Source of the DNA: Flavobacterium hibernum
Lineage (GTDB): Bacteria; Bacteroidota; Bacteroidia; Flavobacteriales; Flavobacteriaceae
DNA length: 64,000 nt
Assembly (NCBI RefSeq): GCF_000832125.1
Contig: NZ_JPRK01000006.1
Location: 1-64,000 of the forward strand
Direction: 5' to 3'
In this document: piece after piece, positions 1 to 6,937 of the stretch
Position numbering within the stretch: position 1 is the stretch's first letter
How the letters are laid out: every line of letters begins with the position of its first letter
Notes under the pieces: model-generated
Seen by the model: the letters and a program-made list of their open reading frames with translations, nothing else
Databases searched by the model: none
Told to the model about the DNA's origin: nothing
Made by a program: the position numbers and the translations under genes

Positions 1-54
1 TTTTTTTTTGGCATAAACTGAAAGCTAAAATTCTAGTATAGAACGATTATCGCG

Positions 55-106
55 TCCCGATTTTTAATCGGGAAATCCTCAGGTTCGAATCCTGCCACCC
101 CGACAA
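55..106 (+). tRNA. Partial tRNA-Lys(TTT)-like 3' half
   Basis: An anticodon stem-loop (CCCGA, loop TTTTTAA, TCGGG) with anticodon TTT is followed by a T-arm (CAGG TTCGAAT CCTG) and a 3' acceptor strand ending CACCCCGA. The matching 5' acceptor strand (CGGGGTG) and a normal D-arm are not found in the 50 bases upstream, which only hold a degenerate TAGAACG-like stretch. It therefore looks like the 3' half of a tRNA-Lys gene, either a remnant or an attachment-site duplication left by an integrative element. An atypical intact tRNA is less likely. Confidence 0.5.
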
Positions 107-220
107 AAGTCTTTTATGTGTTTTAAAGAAAGGATTTTTTCTTTTTAAGCTATTTGTTATTCTCTATTTTAGAATAACAAAAACTGATTAGTCGAGTTCT
201 TTTTTCCAACAATAAAAACT

Positions 221-228
221 TACTTTTG
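221..228 (+). promoter_or_regulatory. -7 promoter box upstream of trxB
   Basis: TACTTTTG matches the Bacteroidetes sigma-ABfr -7 consensus TAnnTTTG exactly. A T-rich tract about 20 bases upstream (200-206) could serve as the -33 element. The start codon of trxB lies about 30 bases downstream. Confidence 0.5.
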
Positions 229-256
229 CATCGTCATTATAAATACTATACACATT

Positions 257-1204
257 ATGTCAGATACAATCGAAAAAATTAAATGCCTAATTATTGGTTC
301 TGGTCCAGCAGGTTATACTGCAGCAATTTACGCTGCCAGAGCAAATATGAATCCAGTTTTATATCAAGGAATGCAACCTGGTGGTCAATTGACTACAACT
401 AATGAGGTTGAAAATTTTCCTGGTTATGTTGATGGTGTTACTGGGCCTGAAATGATGATTCAATTACAAGAACAAGCAAAACGTTTTGGTTCAGATATTC
501 GTGATGGTTGGGCTACAAAAGTTGATTTTTCAGGAGATATTCATAAAGTTTGGATTAACGATACAATCGAATTGCACTGCGAAACTGTTATTATTTCTAC
601 AGGTGCTTCGGCTAAATATTTAGGATTACCTTCTGAACAACATTATTTACAAATGGGTGGTGGAGTTTCTGCTTGTGCTGTTTGTGACGGTTTTTTCTAC
701 CGTAATCAAGAAGTAGTAATTGTTGGAGCAGGAGATTCTGCTTGTGAGGAAGCGCATTATTTATCTAAACTTTGTAAAAAAGTTACCATGTTGGTAAGAA
801 GCGAAAAATTCAGGGCTTCAAAAATCATGGAAGAACGCGTTCGTAAAACTGAAAATATCGAGATTTTAATGAATTACGATACTGTTGAAGTTTTAGGAGA
901 TGAAAATGTTGTTCATGCTATAAAAGCAAAAAACAAAACAACTGGTGAAATTTTTGACATTCCTGCAACAGGGTTTTTCGTTGCAATTGGTCATAAACCA
1001 AACACAGATATTTTTAAAGATTACATTACTCTAGACGAAACTGGTTATATTGTAAATGTACCAGGAACATCTAAAACAAATGTTGATGGTGTTTTTGTAG
1101 CTGGTGATGCTGCAGATCATGTGTATCGTCAGGCAATTACTGCTGCCGGTACAGGATGTATGGCTGCACTAGATGCTGAAAGATATTTGGCTTCAAAAGA
1201 ATAA
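257..1204 (+). CDS. trxB: Thioredoxin-disulfide reductase
   Basis: The protein is a 315-residue FAD- and NADPH-dependent cytoplasmic reductase that recycles thioredoxin. It has the usual family length and carries the N-terminal FAD motif GSGPAGYTAA, the redox-active CxxC in SACAVCDGF, the NADPH motif GAGDSACEEA, and the C-terminal FAD contact VFVAGDAAD. Transcription runs alone from the promoter at 221-228. The gene ends about 65 bases before a strong hairpin shared with the convergent GIN-domain gene. The motifs are complete and nothing suggests divergence. Confidence 0.97.
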   Translation: MSDTIEKIKCLIIGSGPAGYTAAIYAARANMNPVLYQGMQPGGQLTTTNEVENFPGYVDGVTGPEMMIQLQEQAKRFGSDIRDGWATKVDFSGDIHKVWINDTIELHCETVIISTGASAKYLGLPSEQHYLQMGGGVSACAVCDGFFYRNQEVVIVGAGDSACEEAHYLSKLCKKVTMLVRSEKFRASKIMEERVRKTENIEILMNYDTVEVLGDENVVHAIKAKNKTTGEIFDIPATGFFVAIGHKPNTDIFKDYITLDETGYIVNVPGTSKTNVDGVFVAGDAADHVYRQAITAAGTGCMAALDAERYLASKE

Positions 1205-1209
1205 ATTCA

Positions 1210-1352
1210 GTCGCAGTTTTCAGCTTCAGTTTCCAGTTTTTATTGGAATGTGAAATCGACTATAAACAAAAAGTCCCAATCTTTACGATTGGGACTTTTT
1301 GTTTGGTTTAATTTTCAGTTTCAATCTGAGAACTGAAACTGAAAACTGTGAC
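1210..1352. repeat. Inverted repeat flanking a terminator
   Basis: The segment starting GTCGCAGTTTTCAG at 1210 is the near reverse complement of the segment ending CTGAAAACTGTGAC at 1352. The arms are roughly 20-25 bases and lie on either side of the hairpin at 1268-1300. The whole fits between convergent genes and is non-coding. Confidence 0.6.
1268..1300. terminator. Bidirectional rho-independent terminator
   Basis: A perfect stem (AAAAAGTCCCAATC / GATTGGGACTTTTT) with a short TTTAC-type loop is flanked by A and T runs. It sits between trxB and the convergent GIN-domain gene, so it can serve both strands. Confidence 0.85.
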
Positions 1353-1356
1353 TTTT

Positions 1357-2190
1357 TTACTTAATCTTCTTAAACAATTTTGCTTCTTCAGAAAAACGTG
1401 TAAGTGTTATTGTCGGGCTTCCAAAAAGAGAAAGTTCGGCGTTATTTCCAAGTGCAATTGAAACTGTGGTTTCGGCTAAAATACTTCCTTTAGAATAGTT
1501 TTCGGCAGTTACGTTGGCATCTTTTAATGTGAATTTTGTTCCTGTAAAGATCGAATTATTGTCTAGACGAATAGTTGCTTTCTCTGCGATTCCTTCAATT
1601 GTAGCGATTGATTTTTGATATAAGTCGCATTTGAATTTTATTGCAGATACTAATGTTTTTATTGAAGCTGTTTTGCTTAGTTGCAAAGCTGCATCTTCCG
1701 ATTTTAAGTTCAATTCGATTCTTGATTTATCATCGGCTGTTAAGTTGAATTTTTTTGCATTTACATTCAAAAATAATTTAGAATAATCAAAAGTATTAAA
1801 AGTAATATCGTCTAATTGAAGTTCCTGAATTGCATAAATAACCGATTCATTTTTAGCAATTACTTTTTTTAACGAACTTGTATACGTAATGTGGATTACT
1901 AATTTTTTGAATATCGTACTTTCTTTTGAAGTGTATAAACGAAGTACTTTTTCTCTTAAGTCCATTCCAACGATGTCGTGTAAATTATCGTCGGCTTCAA
2001 TTTTAATTTCGTTTTTTTCTCCTCGCTCTAAGTATACTTCTAAATTGTCGTCGGCTTCAATACCATCAAATTCTCCAACTTCTTTTATTGACGTTGTCAC
2101 GATTTTAGATCCTTTTATTTTTTCTCTTTTTTGAGCAAAAGTTAATGTCGTTACCAACAATAATAGGAGTAGGGCTGTATTTTTTTTCAT
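1357..2190 (-). CDS. Secreted GIN-domain (DUF2807) protein
   Basis: This 277-residue protein starts at the Met of MKKNTALLLLLL, giving a clean signal peptide ending at TFAQ. An upstream in-frame Met 13 codons earlier would add a charged non-signal leader. The mature part is beta-rich with alternating short polar repeats typical of the GIN/DUF2807 putative auto-transporter adhesin, head-domain fold, and it carries the IEADDNL motif twice. There is no lipobox, so it is probably periplasmic or exported. It is the last gene of the padR-pspC-GIN cluster, 86 bases after the paralogue. The molecular function is unknown. Confidence 0.8.
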   Translation of the reverse strand: MKKNTALLLLLLVTTLTFAQKREKIKGSKIVTTSIKEVGEFDGIEADDNLEVYLERGEKNEIKIEADDNLHDIVGMDLREKVLRLYTSKESTIFKKLVIHITYTSSLKKVIAKNESVIYAIQELQLDDITFNTFDYSKLFLNVNAKKFNLTADDKSRIELNLKSEDAALQLSKTASIKTLVSAIKFKCDLYQKSIATIEGIAEKATIRLDNNSIFTGTKFTLKDANVTAENYSKGSILAETTVSIALGNNAELSLFGSPTITLTRFSEEAKLFKKIK

Positions 2191-2276
2191 TAATTCTTGA
2201 TTTGATTGGAACAAATATAAAAAAATCATCCACTTTTGATGAATGATTTTTTATATATTTAACAGATTAAGAGGCT

Positions 2277-3011
2277 TTATCCTTGGCTGATCGTTCCTCC
2301 AGAACTTGCAGTTTTCTCAATTGTTTTAGGAGTAGAGTCGTAATTGATGCTTCCTCCGCTACTAGCTTCTGCTTTTAAATTTACGATTGGATGCACATTA
2401 ACACTTGCGCCACTCGAAGCTTCTGCTTGTATTTCGTTTACTTGCAATTGGCGAGCATTTACATTAGAGCCGCTTGATGCCGATATTCTTGTTTTTAATG
2501 CTTTTCCTTTGATGTTTATGGTACTTCCGCTTCCCGAATCAATAGTTACATTATCAGATTCGACATTTAGATCGATTGATGCAGCGCTTGAAGTTTCAAG
2601 ATTGATATCTTCGCCAGTAATAAGACCATTATTTATTACAGTAGAAGCGCTTGAAGCTTCTAACTTATCTATTTTAGGCATTTTTACGGTTACTTTTTTC
2701 TTTGTAATATCTCTGAAAGAGTTGTATTTACATTTAATGATTAAAGTTCCGTTCTCTACTTTTGTGATAATATCTTTTTGTAAATTATCATCGGCTTCGA
2801 CAGTAATTTCGGTTGAATCTGATTGCTGGATCACTAAATCTATCGCATTACTTACAGAGATATTTTTAAATTCTCCTTGAACAATTCTTTTTTCAGTCGT
2901 AACATTTCCGCTTCCTTCAATAGTATTTACGTTAAGGTTACAAGAGGCAAATAATAGAGCAGCGATTCCTGCAACTATGAATTTTGTAATATGAATGATT
3001 ATTTTTATCAT
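2277..3011 (-). CDS. GIN-domain (DUF2807) lipoprotein
   Basis: This is a 244-residue paralogue of the downstream gene. It has a type II signal peptide with lipobox LFASC, so it is probably anchored to the outer membrane. The mature protein shows the GIN pattern: FKNISVSNAIDLVI, VEADDNL, then many SSAS/SSGS steps (ASSASTV, ETSSAASI, ASSGSNV, ASSGASV, ASSGGSI), which predict a regular beta-helix-like stack. It starts 3 bases after the stop of the PspC gene and is surely co-transcribed with it. The role is inferred to be envelope-related; the ligand is unknown. Confidence 0.85.
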   Translation of the reverse strand: MIKIIIHITKFIVAGIAALLFASCNLNVNTIEGSGNVTTEKRIVQGEFKNISVSNAIDLVIQQSDSTEITVEADDNLQKDIITKVENGTLIIKCKYNSFRDITKKKVTVKMPKIDKLEASSASTVINNGLITGEDINLETSSAASIDLNVESDNVTIDSGSGSTINIKGKALKTRISASSGSNVNARQLQVNEIQAEASSGASVNVHPIVNLKAEASSGGSINYDSTPKTIEKTASSGGTISQG

Positions 3012-3014
3012 GGC

Positions 3015-4760
3015 TTAGTTAATTTTGATTATAACTCCGTTTTTATCAGTGGTTAATCTTCCTTTGGTTTTCTTTCCGTTTAAAACTTCTTTTCCATTTA
3101 TTTTAATCGAAACTTCTTTAACGGTGTCGTTGTCAATAGTATCGTTATCAATAGTATTATCTTCGTCAGTATTGTAATCAGCATCTCCATACTCATTTTC
3201 TCCTGCTGGGCAATTCAAACATTTAATTTTCGAACCTTCAACTTTATAGTTGTAGTTACCACTAAAGTGTAAGTTGAAAAAATCATCTTCAGAATCGTCA
3301 TAATCTTGAATAGATGCATCTGGTTTGAATAATTGTCCTTGTGGTAAGTACAAATAGATATCAACTTCCTGACCTCTAAATTTGTTTTTTACATCTGTAA
3401 GAAAGTAGTTATCTAAAATGATTTGATTCCCGATGATTTGAACTTTATAATCGATTTTTTCGGCTCTTTTCTTTGCATTTGTAAAGGAGTTTCCTCTGGC
3501 AGTTTTCTCTACTTGTAAGTAAGCATTTGATTCATCCGTGCGTAAAACATGTAAGCGAACATCTGTAGAATAAATCAGTTGATTATTGGCAGAATCTTGT
3601 ACAAATTCAAAATCTCTATGCTGATTTAAGCTTTTTGAATAGTAATCATTGTATCTAAATTTTACATGAAGTGTGTCAGTTGGACTAATTTTAATTTCTT
3701 TTTTCTCAACAGATTTATTATCGTATGAAAATTCAGTTGCTTGTTTGATTCCAATGCTAATTGCAATTGTAACCGCAATAATCCAAATTGCTAACAAAGT
3801 ATATTTTGTAATATTCCCGATAGATTTTAAGTTTGGAGATAACAATTTGAAACCTAAAAGTGTCAAAAAGAAAAACGGAATTCCAACAGCAAAGAACATT
3901 AATAATCCAAATGACCAAATTGGGTAATCTGTAAAGTTTCCGGCTTCAACGAAGTTTTGCCATGGAAATTCAATAAAAAGGTTTGTTCCTAAAGTAAAAA
4001 CTCCAATTAATAAAAGGATTAAAACACTAAGTCCTGACATGATTAAAATAATTCCTAAAAACTTAGCAAAGATTTTAAAAACCGTCATAATAAAGTCTCC
4101 AAATGAACTACTTATTCTCTCAGCTCCGGACTTTACTTGGTTTCCAACTTTGTCATAATCTGCATTTTTAAATTTATCAGATAATGATTCAATTTCTTCA
4201 CGAACTTTTTTTTCAATGTTCGAAATCGTAACCGGTTCTCCAGTCATCTCTAGTTTTTCTGAAGTTGTAACCGCTTCCGGTGTTACAATCCAAAGAACGA
4301 AATAAGCTAAAATTCCAACTCCAAAACCTGCAAAAACAAATATTAAGAAATTGATTTTTATCCAAACAGGGTCAATTCCAAAATAATGTCCTAAACCTGT
4401 TGCAACACCACCAATCATCCCTTTTTCTTTATCACGGTATAATTTTTTGTGTTTTCTTGTACCATTATTAAAAGATTTGTTTGGTTTTTCTTCGTCCTCA
4501 ATAATATAGTCTTCAGGTTGCCCCATAACGGTAATCACTTCGTCAACGTCTTTTAAGCCTACAACATGTTTTTCGCTTTTTTGTTTTTCTGTTAATAATT
4601 CAGAAACACGCATTTCGATATCTTTAATAATTTCATCCTGTCCAGATGAGTTGTTAAGTGATCGTTTTATAGCGTCAAAATAGCGTGTCAATTTTAAATA
4701 TGCGTCTTCATCGATGTGAAAAAACATACCGCCTAAGTTAATATTTACTGTTTTGTTCAT
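3015..4760 (-). CDS. PspC-domain membrane protein
   Basis: This 581-residue protein has a soluble N-terminus (1-95) with an acidic helical segment, then a PspC domain around 105-165 (LYRDKEKGMIGGVATGLGHY followed by the hydrophobic FLIFVFAGFGVG helix). Three more hydrophobic segments follow at about 225-340, and a C-terminal beta-rich, periplasm-like region contains a CLNC pair. PspC proteins sense or relay envelope stress. Gene order PadR-PspC-GIN-GIN, with 3-base gaps, makes it the core of a small stress-type operon. The very acidic NTDEDNTIDNDTIDND stretch near 530-545 is low complexity. Confidence 0.88.
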   Translation of the reverse strand: MNKTVNINLGGMFFHIDEDAYLKLTRYFDAIKRSLNNSSGQDEIIKDIEMRVSELLTEKQKSEKHVVGLKDVDEVITVMGQPEDYIIEDEEKPNKSFNNGTRKHKKLYRDKEKGMIGGVATGLGHYFGIDPVWIKINFLIFVFAGFGVGILAYFVLWIVTPEAVTTSEKLEMTGEPVTISNIEKKVREEIESLSDKFKNADYDKVGNQVKSGAERISSSFGDFIMTVFKIFAKFLGIILIMSGLSVLILLLIGVFTLGTNLFIEFPWQNFVEAGNFTDYPIWSFGLLMFFAVGIPFFFLTLLGFKLLSPNLKSIGNITKYTLLAIWIIAVTIAISIGIKQATEFSYDNKSVEKKEIKISPTDTLHVKFRYNDYYSKSLNQHRDFEFVQDSANNQLIYSTDVRLHVLRTDESNAYLQVEKTARGNSFTNAKKRAEKIDYKVQIIGNQIILDNYFLTDVKNKFRGQEVDIYLYLPQGQLFKPDASIQDYDDSEDDFFNLHFSGNYNYKVEGSKIKCLNCPAGENEYGDADYNTDEDNTIDNDTIDNDTVKEVSIKINGKEVLNGKKTKGRLTTDKNGVIIKIN

Positions 4761-4763
4761 GAC

Positions 4764-5096
4764 TTATTGATTTTGATTGGTGATTAGATTTACGGCGTCA
4801 GACAATTCTGTCCAAGTTCCGCTAAGTTCGTTTAAAAAAGTTTGTCCTATCTCGGTTAATCCGTAATATTTTCGTGGTGGCCCAGAGGTCGATTCTTCCC
4901 AACGATAATTAAGCAAACCGTCGTTTTTCAGCCTAGTTAAAAGTGGATAAACTGTTCCCTCAACAACTAGTAATTTTGCGTTTTTTAAAGTGTCTAATAT
5001 TTCAGATGTATATGCGTCTTTTTCTTTTAATACTGATAAGATGCAAAACTCAAGAACACCTTTGCGCATCTGTGCTTTTGTGTTTTCAATGTTCAT
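4764..5096 (-). CDS. PadR-family transcriptional regulator
   Basis: This 110-residue winged-helix regulator of the short PadR type shows MRKGVLEFCILSVL, the recognition-helix segment YTSEILDTL, the wing VVEGTVYPLLTRLKNDGLL and SGPPRKYYGLTEIG. It is the first gene of the minus-strand operon, 3 bases upstream of the PspC gene. PadR proteins normally repress their own operon until an effector binds, so autoregulation of the PspC/GIN genes is the likely role. The effector cannot be told from sequence. Confidence 0.92.
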   Translation of the reverse strand: MNIENTKAQMRKGVLEFCILSVLKEKDAYTSEILDTLKNAKLLVVEGTVYPLLTRLKNDGLLNYRWEESTSGPPRKYYGLTEIGQTFLNELSGTWTELSDAVNLITNQNQ

Positions 5097-5131
5097 AATT
5101 TCATTTTGTTTTTTTTAGATTGAACAATTCG

Positions 5132-5160
5132 TTTTTTGATTGATGATTGATTGATGATTG
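5132..5160. repeat. Short tandem repeat upstream of padR
   Basis: TGATTGA/TGATGATTGA units repeat between 5137 and 5160 in the leader of the padR operon. They could be a regulator landing site or simple slippage; nothing decides which. Confidence 0.4.
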
Positions 5161-5224
5161 AATTCGAAACTATTCTTATTGATTGATTGTAATGTTTCGA
5201 CTATAACTTTTAACTTTTTAAGGA

Positions 5225-5704
5225 TTACTTTATAAAAGGAATCGTTAGCGGATATTTATACAATTCTCCGTTTGAAGCTTTTATCGAAGCATAAATCACT
5301 AAAAAGAACTCAACAAATTTTAGTACTCCAAATAGTAAAACCGCCGTTATACCAACACTTAATAATCCAATGTTTCCGTGAAAATCAAAATTTCTAATTA
5401 CGAAATCTTCGTCGTTAAAAACGGCTTCCATTGGAAGGTTTTGAAGAAAAACAGTTATAAAAATTGGAATTGCGATTAAAGCTAAAACCAAGGTGTAAAG
5501 CAATAAACTTAACTGGAAGTTTAAAGTCTGTTTTCCGTGGTGATTTACAAATTCTGATTTGTCTTTGTAACTCGTCCAGATTAGTATTGGGAAAATATAA
5601 TTTCCAAAAGGAATAATATATTGACTCAATGTGCTTAAATGTGTGAACGTTGCAGTGTTTCTTTCTGATGTGGTTTCCATGATGAGTGGTGTTGTTGTTT
5701 CCAT
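5225..5704 (-). CDS. DUF4870-family membrane protein
   Basis: The protein has 159 residues, a short polar N-terminus and three to four hydrophobic segments (about 28-45, 65-88 and 112-140). It shows the family-typical THLSTLSQYIIPFGNYIFPI and FVNHHGKQTLNFQLS motifs of DUF4870 (Tic20-like) proteins. It is an inner-membrane protein of unknown function. Met9 is an alternative start. The Bacteroidetes -7 box at 5733-5740 gives it its own promoter, separate from the padR operon downstream. Confidence 0.8.
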   Translation of the reverse strand: METTTPLIMETTSERNTATFTHLSTLSQYIIPFGNYIFPILIWTSYKDKSEFVNHHGKQTLNFQLSLLLYTLVLALIAIPIFITVFLQNLPMEAVFNDEDFVIRNFDFHGNIGLLSVGITAVLLFGVLKFVEFFLVIYASIKASNGELYKYPLTIPFIK

Positions 5705-5732
5705 GATTAAAAGTATATAGTATTTTCTTATG

Positions 5733-5753
5733 CAAATATATGTCTAAAAGACA
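5733..5753 (-). promoter_or_regulatory. -7 box and overlapping palindrome before DUF4870 gene
   Basis: The minus strand reads TATATTTG at 5740-5733, an exact -7 match. Immediately upstream, at 5741-5753, is the palindrome TGTCT-AAA-AGACA in the spacer between -33 and -7, where a repressor could act. The operator role is an inference. Confidence 0.4.
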
Positions 5754-5935
5754 GTATCTTGTTTTACATAGTACCAAATATTAACAAAATATTAACAAAG
5801 TTAATGTTTTAAAATGATGCATAATATGCTGAAAATCATTGTTAGGTACTGATTTTACTGATGAATTAGGAAAGTAATTGCGATTTATTGTGCGTGCATA
5901 GTTTTTTTGTATTTTTACATAAAAAAACAAATACC

Positions 5936-6388
5936 ATGGCATTATCAGTTTCTAAACTTAATAAATTTGTATTATTCAAATTACCATCAGCATATATTTG
6001 CGGTGTGCGTGTAAAGGCAATCGACGAAGATAGATGTGTGGTTAGTGTAAAACATAGATGGATAAACCAGAATCCTTTTAATTCGATGTATTTTGCTGTT
6101 CAGGCAATGGCGGCCGAATTGACAACTGGAGCATTGGTTATTTCGCAAATTCAGGAAAGTGGCAAAAAGATCTCGATGCTAGTGGCGAATAATAAAGGAA
6201 ACTTTACCAAAAAAGCTACCGGGAGAATTACATTTGTTTGCAATGACGGACATTTAATTGCAGATGCAATTAAGAGAACAATTGCGACAGGCGAGGGACA
6301 AACTTTCTGGATGAAATCTATTGGAACTAACGAAGAAGGAGTTCAGGTTTCTGAAATGGATTTTGAATGGAGTGTTCGATTGAAATAG
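5936..6388 (+). CDS. DUF4442 hotdog-fold protein
   Basis: This is a 150-residue protein starting at the Met of MALSVSKLN; an in-frame Met 16 codons upstream lies in the likely leader. It resembles DUF4442 proteins, which share the hotdog fold of acyl-CoA thioesterases (compare the N-terminal MVKHRWINQNPFNSMYF-like segment and GRITFVCNDG). The substrate is unknown and a thioesterase role is only a family-based guess. It is a single gene with no operon partner. Confidence 0.8.
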   Translation: MALSVSKLNKFVLFKLPSAYICGVRVKAIDEDRCVVSVKHRWINQNPFNSMYFAVQAMAAELTTGALVISQIQESGKKISMLVANNKGNFTKKATGRITFVCNDGHLIADAIKRTIATGEGQTFWMKSIGTNEEGVQVSEMDFEWSVRLK

Positions 6389-6424
6389 TTTTGTATTTTT
6401 TTTGCTACAGATTATGTGCATGTT

Positions 6425-6527
6425 TTTGTCATTCCGAGGAACGAGGAATCTCCTCAAGTAGCTCTACAATTTAGGAAAAAACTTTGTGTTAGTTTCTTGT
6501 GAAGATTTCTCGTTCTTCGGAATGACA
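6425..6527. repeat. Intergenic inverted repeat (GTCATTCCGAGGAACGAG family)
   Basis: A left arm beginning GTCATTCCGAGGAACGAG at 6428 is the reverse complement, with a few mismatches, of the arm ending CGTTCTTCGGAATGAC at 6525. The arms are about 25 bases and the loop about 55. A related half-copy lies at 11900-11922. It is non-coding and resembles the small palindromic repeats scattered in Flavobacterium genomes. Confidence 0.65.
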
Positions 6528-6578
6528 ATGATTATTTGATTATAAAAACCTCTAATCTGTGGCAAAAAATAAACCATA

Positions 6579-6610
6579 AAAAAAGACCTCAAGTAATTGA
6601 GGTCTTTTTT
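6579..6610. terminator. Rho-independent terminator
   Basis: The stem AAAAAAGACCTCAA / TTGAGGTCTTTTTT with a four-base loop stands 20 bases after the stop of the minus-strand small peptide gene. A/T runs on both sides make it bidirectional. Confidence 0.85.
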
Positions 6611-6629
6611 GTTGAAATGGTTATTCAAT

Positions 6630-6794
6630 TTATTTTTTAACACAACAAGTTTTTTTATCTTTCTTTTCAGATTTGGCTTTTTTAGTGCAACATGATTCTT
6701 TTTTATCCTTTTCTTTTTTTGTAGGTTTAGTTTCTTGTGCACTTACACCAATTGAAAACACAGCAATAGTTAGAACGGTAATTACTTTTGTCAT
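6630..6794 (-). CDS. Small secreted Lys-rich peptide with two CC pairs
   Basis: A 54-residue reading frame was found by reading the minus strand from the ATG at 6794. It starts MTKVITVLTIAVFSIGVSAQ, a convincing signal peptide, and continues as a short Lys-rich mature part with ESCCTKK and KTCCVKK motifs. It ends just before a strong terminator. The overlapping longer Lys-rich frame lacks a signal peptide and runs through that terminator. The paired cysteines, periplasmic targeting and position next to the copper genes suggest a metal-binding peptide; this is inference. No named family is recognised. Confidence 0.7.
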   Translation of the reverse strand: MTKVITVLTIAVFSIGVSAQETKPTKKEKDKKESCCTKKAKSEKKDKKTCCVKK

Positions 6795-6937
6795 TTTAGA
6801 TAATTTTAAATTGTTTGATAGTTATAAATAGTACGGTTTGAGGATTCAAATGTAACAAGATTTTTCAGAGTTGATTCTTACAATTTTGTTAATGTTTTTG
6901 TAATAATATGTCATTAAAGATCAAATAAAATTCTGGT

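Noticed and set aside
2344..2880. 178-residue open frame antisense to the GIN-domain lipoprotein gene
   Set aside because: It is a mirror of the repetitive SSAS-coding sequence of the real gene; the product is Leu/Ser-rich with no family pattern or start context.
5415..5777. 120-residue frame overlapping the DUF4870 gene
   Set aside because: It is a shifted reading of the same coding region without family features.
6464..6742. Lys-rich 92-residue minus-strand frame
   Set aside because: It runs through a strong terminator and lacks a signal peptide; the other frame at 6630-6794 gives a clean secreted peptide ending just before that terminator.
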